NCBI GenBank assembly: GCA_037962975.1
Contig: CM075669.1
Location: forward strand, 190,100,501 to 190,164,500
Origin: Clitoria ternatea
Taxonomy: Eukaryota; Streptophyta; Magnoliopsida; Fabales; Fabaceae
Direction: 5' to 3'
Length of the DNA: 64,000 nucleotides
The notes under the pieces were generated by a model, which was not told the DNA's origin, searched no databases, and worked only from the letters and a program-made list of their open reading frames with translations. This document shows positions 56,401 to 64,000 of this stretch, piece by piece; positions within the stretch are counted from its first letter, which is position 1; the number at the start of each line of letters is the position of its first letter. Position numbers and translations under genes: made by a program.

Positions 56401-56766
56401 ATATTGCATTCTACATTCATAGTATATGATTAATCTCTAGTACAAGAGCCTACAACGAGGGGGTACCGTTGAAGAACCATTGTGTTACAATCCATGATGT
56501 AAGCGAGGTCTTAGGAGTATCAACAGGTCGGGCGCCTTAGTGACCCCATGTAGCACCCGGTGTCGGGTTATCCATAGTAAACCTGTTGTACTTTGACTCT
56601 AACAAAGGTTACTAAGGTCATAGAGAGCCAATTCTGGTAAGGTCACTAGAGTGTGACATAGATCATTTAAATATTTAGCTATTGGAGTTCGTACCTCGTA
56701 GAACGTAGTTAGGAGGAATCGATGTATTCCGGTCACTCTAAGTACACAATCGTATCGTCCAGTAGA
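53456..56766. other. Unassigned AT-rich region, possible old LTR remnants
   Basis: No gene is found. CATAACTTT-like phrases (53690-54110) recall LTR text elsewhere in the window. An exon-like stretch at 54842-54929 lies between GCGTCTTAG and ATAAG/GTAGGG. An imperfect repeat is at 54480-54730. The last 430 bp (56340-56766) is less AT-rich, with ACCCGGTGTCGGG at 56566-56578, and looks like part of another LTR. No TG...CA ends or TSD could be set. Confidence 0.4.
54480..54730 (+). repeat. Imperfect ~58-bp tandem repeat
   Basis: Three to four degenerate units share TTACCATTT, CAAATT and CCATGAAAAA words at about 58-bp spacing. Confidence 0.6.
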
Positions 56767-57920
56767 TGTAACATCTCAAATTTTATATAAATGATTAAAT
56801 GAGGAGAGTAAATGTTGAATACTTATATGTGGGATTAATAAATGTCCCAAAATATTGAAAATAACTAAATTTAGATCTTGAGGATTATTTATAATTTATT
56901 GGAGCCGAATAAGCTGAAATTAAGCCCGATTAAAATATGGGTGTCGGACCAAGTATCTCCGAGTGAGGTGATATTGGTCAGGGCTGTTAAGAATATTATT
57001 GGGAGTTTGAATATGTATTCGGAATAATTTTTAGATTGAGCCTGAACAGAGATCCTGTTAGACTTAAAATAGAGAATTTTAAGTGAAGGGACTAAAATGA
57101 AATGCCAAAAATCCTTTCCCTTCTCCTATTCATATTACCTCTTCTTCTCCCTTCACATTCCCTTTTCTCTTCACCACTTCATCTTCGTCTTCTAAAAAGA
57201 AAACCCTAGCAAGTGTAAGTGCCCTTCCTCCTTCATCCATTTTAGTTGTTTCAAGCTTGGAAGGGATAACATTGGTGCTTTGAAGCTCCCCCTCTCCCAC
57301 TCTATTTTTGTGTTCTTGCTTCCCCATTCTTGGAGCTCATTTCTTTTGGCTTCAGGTAAGGTTTCCTCATCACTTTTCTTGAGCTCTAGCCCTAGGTTTT
57401 GGGTAATGGTTGTTGGGAGAGAGTTTAATGCATGTAGGTTATGAATAGGAAGAATTTATGATGAGAAACCCTAAGGTGGGGTGTTTTAATGTGAGTTTTA
57501 TGAGGGCACAATCTTATACATGAAAATGGCATGAAGATAATCAGAAATGATGAACATTTATGATGGTTGTTGGGTTTTTAATGAAACCCTAACCATATAA
57601 ATTGGGGGAATAAGAAATATGGGTAATGTGTATTTATTATTGATGGGAGATGCTATTTAGGATGAGTAATGACCATTAATGATAGTGAATAATTGATAAT
57701 GGTTGTTGGGAACATTAGTATGGGAACCTAATAATGGATTTGATATTAATAATGCATAATAATGAATTTGGACACCTAACCCATGGTGGTTGTGGTGGAA
57801 TTACTAAAATAAATGAGGTTTGAAGAATTTAAAGTGATATAAACACCAGGTAAATGAATAAGAACATTTAGTCTTGGTGATTGAATAGAAAATGATTGTG
57901 TGGTATATTGTACAATGTAG

Positions 57921-57980
57921 GAAACAACCCCATCGACGAGGCGGAACCATCAAACCGCGTTGATTACTACTTGTCTTGAG
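57921..57980 (+). other. Candidate LTR mini-exon in E
   Basis: Acceptor ACAATGTAG precedes 60 nt with CGACGAGGCGGAACCATC. Donor CTTGAG/GTGGGAGG follows. It aligns with the B and C cassettes. It predicts intron 1 at 57356-57920 and intron 2 at 57981-61018. Confidence 0.5.
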
Positions 57981-59696
57981 GTGGGAGGGGGTAACTATTC
58001 TAAATGCATGATTTCATCCATTAGTGATGTGTGTATCTAATTGTGTATTGTTAATTTGGCATATGTTTTGGGATGTTGTTTGTGATGAAACTTGACTCGT
58101 GTTGATGAGAATTGTTGTGAGCGGCTTGATGTCTATGGTTGTATTGATTGATGTGTTGTTAAACATCCCATGATGTATGAATTGATAAAGAATGATTGCC
58201 ACTAACTATTGATGTATATGGAATCAAATAAGAATTGGTGATGGTTGAAAATGATGAGTATACAAAATCCACTAAGTGGTTATGGTGAATTGTTGAATGT
58301 GGAGTGGCATGATAGGATGCATAGAGTGAGAATGCATTGATGGGCATTTACATCCATGGCATTATCATATGCTGTCTATGTGGAATGTTAGGGGTTCCAC
58401 TAAGCGGGCCTAGTGGGAGGACGACCCGGTGCACGGGTATATTGTTGTATTTCCCTAGTGATTCTGGGAATCACGAAGCTGTCCATAGTTTGGTGACGAG
58501 ACACCCTATATGGCGGGCCTAGTGGATGGGCGGCTTTGTGATGAGCAAGTTACCTCGGTGTCTGATGGGACACGGCTCTCTCGATGTGTGTTCAGGAGGG
58601 GCCCGTAGCACTTGTGGAAAGTAAGGCCATGATTATATATCCACAAGTCACGGGGTGACTAGTGCTACAAATGGGCAAGAGCGGTTTGGTACCAGTAAAA
58701 GTATGATGTTGAGCATGCATGCATTGAGGTATATATGTACATAATTTTTCTACTGCAGTAGGGGCATAGTAGCACACCTATGCTTGTCCCACATTTAGTA
58801 TATTGTTGTTTCCCATAGTCGGATCCGCATTTGATAAAAATTCCTTTGTGCATATGCATTAGCTATAAGAGCATTTGCATATAGCCGGAGATATGCCTAG
58901 TTGAAAGCCCATGGTGGCGACGGATGATTGAGATATAAAAAGGAAAGAAATATGGTACTAACAGTGTATGTATGATGATGTTATTGAGAATGCCAATGAT
59001 TTGGATATTTGTGTTGTGGATGTATTCTTGAGCATGTAACATGTTGTTATAAAATGATATAGTATGTGAATGAAACTATGATTTTTCTTGTTAAATGTAT
59101 CATATGTGAGCATGTTTGGGTATCATCATAATGTATGACTTTGATACATTTGGATTATGTTACTCACCTCCTAGTTGCCATTTTTAAGTTTGATGTAGGT
59201 GTGATGTAAATCCTACTCTTTTAGAGGTCAAGCGTTGATGAAGGTAAATGTGAAAGGAAAGCGGGTGAGCCTTGGCTAACATATGATCATTTTGTAGAGT
59301 ATATGGTGTACATATGCTCAATTTTGTAATTAGATATAACGAATGATGAACTTGGGAGGTCATGTAGGAAAATGAGACCCTTTTATATATGGCTTATTTT
59401 TATTAGTGACCTTGTCAATGTATGAATGATAAATATAATGTGAATTACTTCTAATTTTGATGAATGAATGAAGGATTATATGAGAATCTTAGTTTTATAA
59501 AGTATATAAGGTGATAGGCTTAATTATGATATGATTCGTGAGTTAGAATAGAGATCATTGAGTATGATTACTTGGAATAAGTTTTAAATGCCTAAGATAA
59601 TGTATGAGATATGTTGAATTTGATCAATTTTGCTTAGTATGGGTTTTGGTATGTGGAGTTGTGAGATTTTACCTATTTCTACGCATGGTCTGGTAA

Positions 59697-60225
59697 TCTT
59701 GCTCAAGCGAGATAGATTCTCGCTCAAGCGAAATGGATTCTCGCTCAAGCGGGATGGATTCTCGCTCAAGAGCGAGAATCCCCTGTGTCAATTATATGGC
59801 CTCTGGCCTAATCTTGCTGAAGCGAGAGTGGTTCTCGCTCAGGCGAGACGACCCTACACTTGGTGTAGGCAATCTGGTTGTTTCTTGCTCAAACGGGCTC
59901 GCCTTCGCTGAAGAGAGAGCTGTGTAAAATCGTTTCTGGGTGAGATTCGCTCAGGCAAATTGGTATCTCGCCCAAGCGAAATGATTATGTATCAGGTATG
60001 TGCTTGTAGAGGCAATTCGCTTAGGCGAGCTTCGCCTCGCTCGAGCGAAATTAAGGCAGAATGGTTCTGGACCATTTTCGCTCAAGTGAATGGTCTTTGG
60101 AGTAGCACTCGCTCAAGCGAGTGAGCGTGATTTTGGTTCTGGAGTGTTTTCGCTCACGCTCGCTTGCCTCACCCAAGTGACCCCTGTGAATCTCGCTCAA
60201 GCGAGATGGGGACTCGCTCAAGTGA
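59697..60225. repeat. TCGCYYRRGCGA dyad cluster in E LTR
   Basis: This is a dense run of TCGCTCAAGCGA (for example 59720-59731) with variants such as TCGCCCAAGCGA and TCGCTTAGGCGA. It occupies the same LTR position as the B cluster. Confidence 0.9.
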
Positions 60226-60618
60226 GTTCCCCTGATCCCAGTTTTCTCATTTTTGGCTTCTTTGTTCCATTTTCTTGCTTGTTTTGGAACCTTTAAATCA
60301 TGGAAATGATATTATTATTATTATGAAATCATATTTCTAATGTTTAACAAATTGATGAGGCATCTTACATCTTTTTTTATATATTTTAATAACTCTTCAA
60401 TTTAATTACATCTTCCGCTTTTCCCTTGTGACGGTCTTGAGTCCGATCGTCCAAGGAGCACTCTGATACCTATTCATATCTTCATATATGAGATAGGTCA
60501 TGTAATGATCCGGGACAATTACTTGGTACTATATATATATATATATTGATTTTCTTCTACTTATAATTAATTTTTAAAATTACAAAAAATTTACCCCTAT
60601 TATCAGGGTGTTACAACC

Positions 60619-60630
60619 TGGTATCAGAGC
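60619..60630 (+). promoter_or_regulatory. Primer-binding site of E
   Basis: TGGTATCAGAGC lies 3 bases after the LTR. Confidence 0.9.
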
Positions 60631-61026
60631 GCTTGTTAATGCTCATTGTTTCTTATATGTGAGTGAAATACTAAGGTTGAGTGACTCTTTTGGTTGAATT
60701 GAGATCGTCTGACATTGAAATATTGTTGATTGTTATTGAATTATTGATATGCCTCATGAAATCACTAGTTGCTTAATGTTATGATGTTGTTATTATGAAT
60801 AAGCATTGTTGGGGCATAGATTGTCCATTAATTCATATTATAAATGGTAATGATTGTGTGATCGTTATTAAGCCCAGCCAGGCATTTCCTTTCCCATATT
60901 TACCTTCAATTTATGAATACATTATGATGATACATGTATTAATGATAATTGATGATGATTGGTATATATTGAGGAAAGAAACATAAGGTTTCTAATTATG
61001 TTTGTGTTATATGTCTAGATTGATTG

Positions 61027-62150
61027 ATGGCGAACAGGTGTAATGTTGACGCAACCGCTATGGTTGAAGCTTTTAATCGGTTTGCTGATATCCTTGAACG
61101 GCAACAACACCCGTGGGTCAACCAAACCATGGTCTTGACCGATTCCTCAAGTGGAAGCCTTCCGAATTTCATGGGGGTTATAGACCGGAAGACGCTTATA
61201 TTTGGATCCGTGACTTGGAGTGGATATTTGCTAGTATGGAGTGTACGGAACCTCAAAAAGTTGAGTACGCGGTGTTTATGGTCTGAGGTGAAGCTGAATC
61301 TTTGTGGATTCTCACTCGTGGGTGTATGGTTGCTGCTCACACTCCTTTGAATTAGGAGAACTTTAAGGTGGAATTCCTTAGGAAATATTTTCCTGAGAGT
61401 TACAAGAATAAGAAGGAACTTAAGTTTATGAAACTCAAACAAGGAAGCATGTCGGTGGAGGAATATGCCTCAAAATTTGAAGAGCTATGTGTGTTTTACC
61501 CTCCTTTTCAATAGGAACGTACTGAAGCTTCGAAATGTGTTAAGTTTGAGAATGGGTTACGTCAGGAGATCAAGAAGGCTATATGTCATCAAGTGATTAG
61601 GAGTTTTCCTACTCTTGTGAACAAGTGTAGAATCTTTGAAGAAAATGATGTGACTTCTAAGAGTTATTCGGGGCAAGACCATAGATTGAAGGGCCAATCC
61701 TCTAGCTTCAAGAAGAAGGGTGATTTCAAGAAGAATAGACAATCTGTGCGTGGTTCCTCTTCAATTAGAAGTGGACGTGGTGGTGGAAGACATGGTACCA
61801 ATGGTGGCCGAGGTAATGGCCAAGGTCTTCATTGTTTCCAGTATGGGGGAAACCATTTGGCTCGTGAATGTAACCATGAGGAGACGGTGGTATGTTATAG
61901 ATGCAACCGACCAGGGCACAGTCATCTTGATTGTCCCTTGAATGCCACGGACGTGGTGGTATGTAATGATGCAAACCATGGAGGCTATGGTGCTTTTAGA
62001 GGTTGTGGTCGTGGAAACGATAATGGCGACCGCAATGGTGGTCAAAATAGAAACGGTGGCAACAGTCGTGGTAATGGTAACGGCTGAGATAATGGTAATG
62101 GTGGCCGGAATGGTCATAATCATGGTGCTAACCAACAAACTGCTGGAAGA
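61027..62150 (+). pseudogene. gag: E gag, broken
   Basis: The ATG at 61027 (MANRCNVDATAMVEAFNRF) lies 9 bases after the acceptor-like TATGTCTAG. The gag core follows in shifting frames: a shift near 61130, then KVEYAVFMV-like text, KLKQGSMSVEEYASKFEEL and a stop near 61513. The nucleocapsid at 61830-61937 has CFQYGGNHLAREC (second cysteine now tyrosine) and an intact CYRCNRPGHSHLDC. A Gly/Asn/Arg-rich linker follows to 62130. The same arrangement is seen in B. Confidence 0.85.
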
Positions 62151-62153
62151 GTC

Positions 62154-63401
62154 TTTGCCGTGACCGGTGAAGAAGCTGCACAGACCGAGGATCTTGTCCA
62201 AAGTAAGTGCCAAATACATGGTAATTGTGTTGATGTATTGTTTGATTTGGGTGCGACGCACTCCTTTATTTCGGAAGATTATGTGAGGCGATTAAAATTA
62301 CCAATAAGTATGATGAAAGGTTCTACCATGGTGTCTACACTGACCGATACTTGTTTACGGGCGGTCACTTGGTGTGATAATATTGAAATGATTCTTGAGG
62401 ATTGAAGATTCGTTGTATCTCTTATTTGCTTGCCCTTGAAGGACTTGGAAATTATCTTGGGAATGGATTGGCTATCTGCCAACAAGGTCTTGGTGGATTG
62501 TCAGAATCAGAGCATTATCCTTCCTTCTCCAAATACCAAGCACTTTGATGTACAAGGTACATCTCAAATTCTTGTTATGCTATGCATGGTGGATGGAGAA
62601 AATACTATTTAATCCCTTAATATTCTCATTGTGTCTGAATTTTCAGATGTATTTCCTGACGAGGTACCTGGTTTACCTCCTCCATGAGAGGTAGAGTTTT
62701 CTATTGATCTTGTTCCGGGTGCGGAACCTGTTTCCCAAGCGCCGTATCGGATGCTCCTATGGAATTAACCGAATTAAAGAGACAAGTAGAAGAGTTGTTA
62801 GAACGGGAATTTATTTGCCCAAGTGTGTCTCCGTGGGGTGCACCTTTTTTATTGGTAAGAAAGAAGGATGGAAGTATGAGGTTATGCGTGGACTATCGAC
62901 AACTTAACAAGTTGACCATTAAGAACCGATATCCCCTACCTCGTATTGATGATTTTTGGATCAATTGAAGGATGCACTGGTGTTCTCAAAGATTGATTTG
63001 TGTTTTGGATATCATCAAATTCGGGTGAAGATCAAAGATATTCCTAAAACTGCTTTCCGAACGTGATATGGCCACTACGAATATGTGGTAATGCCATTTG
63101 GTGTGACAAATGCACCTGCGATTTTCATGGATTACATGAATCGTATCTTTCATGAATATCTTGACAAGTTTGTGGTGGTGTTTATTGATGACATCCTTAT
63201 CTATTCCAAGAGCCATGAAGAACATGAAGAACATCTTCGTCTTGTTTTGAATATCCTTCAAGAGAAAGAGTTGTATGTGAAGCTCTCTAAGTGTAAATTT
63301 TGGTTATCCGAGGTCCAATTTCTTGGACATGTTATCTCTAAAGATGGTGTTGCTGTTGATCCATCTAAGATTGAAACTGTGATGGCTTGGGAAAGACCGA
63401 C
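62154..63401 (+). pseudogene. pol: E pol: protease and RT, cut by LTR G
   Basis: The protease has FDLGATHSFISEDYV near 62240 (serine of DSG changed to leucine) and a stop at 62403, then LGMDWLSANKVLVDC (62460). RT spans 62640-63401, with shifts near 62750 and 62960. It keeps YRQLNKLTIKNRYPLPRIDD, MPFGVTNAPAIFMDYMN, an intact FIDDILIYSK box (about 63184) and QFLGHVIS. It stops in mid-domain at WERPT, where the next base begins the G LTR. Confidence 0.88.
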
Positions 63402-64000
63402 TGATGATGCATGATTTATCCTTAATTCCTCACTTTAAATGTGTATAATTTTCCATCACTTATTGTGTAATATATTGCATTTTAACATATTTTCATCATT
63501 TGAGCTTTATTTAATATTTAATTTGAAAATGAATTAAGGATTGATTTTTAATGGAAATAATGGAATCTTTATTTCATTCTACAAAGTGAATGATTGAGCT
63601 TGTAATTGGAAAAGATTGATCAAGAATCAAGAGGGAGAAGACACAAGTGATTACATGTTCAAAAAGGGTCAATAAAGAAGAAAATAAGAGAAGAACAAGG
63701 TCAGGAATCAATTCCCAGCATCCATGAATCGATTCCTACATAAAACAAAGCCCAGGAAGTGAAAATAAAGGCTGGGAATCGATTCACACACCTAGGAATC
63801 GATTCCCAGCCCCAAGGAATCGATTCATATGCTATTTTGCCCCTGGGAATCGATTCCCAACCTCTAGGAATCGATTCATTTGCTTGGGAATGGATTCCCC
63901 ACCTCCAGGAATCGATTCATACCCCAAGAATCGATTCCTCACTTCAGGAATCGATTCATATGATGTTTTTAACGTAATTTTCAACTGAATGAATCGACTC
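63402..64000 (+). mobile_element. G: start of an LTR inserted in E's RT, runs off the window
   Basis: RT homology stops at 63401 and non-coding sequence starting TGATGATGCATGATTTATCC begins. The start recalls S1's TGATAAATATCC and is unlike the TGTAAC chromovirus LTRs, so it is probably an Athila/Tat-type LTR. It contains a dense GAATCGATTC cluster (63715-64000). The exact first base could be 63402 or 63405. Confidence 0.7.
63715..64000. repeat. GAATCGATTC dyad cluster in G
   Basis: More than ten copies of GAATCGATTC occur, many as GGGAATCGATTCCC or AGGAATCGATTCAT. The cluster continues off the right edge. It is shared with chromovirus LTR C. Confidence 0.9.

Larger units (their letters stand above)
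56767..60615 (+). repeat. E 5' LTR
   Basis: Layout: pyrimidine-rich leader 57110-57350, donor TTCAG/GTAAGG (57355/57356), mini-exon 57921-57980, GCGGGCCTAGTGG words at 58404 and 58514, dyad cluster 59697-60225, and an AT run (60532-60546). It ends GTGTTACA. Confidence 0.9.
56767..63401 (+). mobile_element. Element E: chromovirus related to B, cut at RT
   Basis: The LTR runs 56767-60615 (3,849 bp; TGTAACATCTC to GGGTGTTACA). The primer-binding site is at 60619, gag at 61027, and pol runs to 63401, where LTR G begins in the middle of RT. The left flank is GTAGA (56762-56766); the right end is outside the window. Gag and RT text closely follow B. Because E's LTR keeps both ends and its RT keeps its catalytic box, it is better preserved than B, though not intact. 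Confidence 0.9.

Noticed and set aside
61761..62261. Minus-strand open frame of 166 codons (Thr/Ile/Ser-rich)
   Set aside because: It is antisense to the Gly/Asn-rich linker of E's gag.

Overview
The window is plant nuclear DNA made almost entirely of transposable elements. I found no host protein gene and no rRNA or tRNA gene. The elements are plant types: Ty3/gypsy LTR retrotransposons of the chromovirus (Del/Tekay-like) and Athila-like branches, and a CACTA DNA transposon with a TNP2 transposase. AT-rich LTRs crowded with TAATCGATTAC-type and GAATCGATTC-type motifs suggest a dicot, perhaps a legume, but that is inference. The dense nesting suggests pericentromeric heterochromatin.

Most of the window is one nested stack, resolved by target-site duplications (TSDs). 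The outer element Z is an old chromovirus that is left-open in the window. It has 5' LTR pieces at 1867-2081 and 3708-5091, gag/pol at 5300-7594 and 46693-48700, and a 3' LTR at 48740-51873. Its 5' LTR was hit by a minus-strand LTR (M, 1-1866) and a solo LTR (S1, 2082-3707). Element A, also a chromovirus, sits in Z's RT gene at 7595-46687 with TSD CCTTG. A's 5' LTR was hit by a gag-only Athila-like element N (7844-16667, TSD GTGCC) and by chromovirus B (17488-30149, TSD CCAGA). B was in turn hit by a CACTA element (24220 to about 29477), and a deletion then fused the transposase gene to B's 3' LTR. A's 3' LTR was hit by solo LTR C (36858-45889, TSD GCTTG), which carries solo LTR D (40621-44590, TSD GTTAT).

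To the right of Z lie two CAC/CAT-rich low-complexity blocks, an unassigned AT-rich stretch that may be an old LTR, and chromovirus E (from 56767). E's RT is interrupted at about 63402 by another LTR (G) that runs off the window.

Two patterns cut across the families. First, most of the chromovirus LTRs (A, B, C, E, Z and M) hold a short exon-like cassette between good splice sites, and every gag start that can be seen (Z, A, B, E, N) has a splice-acceptor-like sequence 1-9 nt upstream. This suggests that gag is made from a spliced leader mRNA lacking the primer-binding site. Second, short dyad motifs occur in clusters inside the LTRs, and the same motif is shared by unrelated clades. TCGCYYRRGCGA occurs in S1, B, D and E; TGACGCGTAGCGTCA in A and N; GAATCGATTC in C and G. 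In S1 and N the cluster lies directly upstream of a TATA box.
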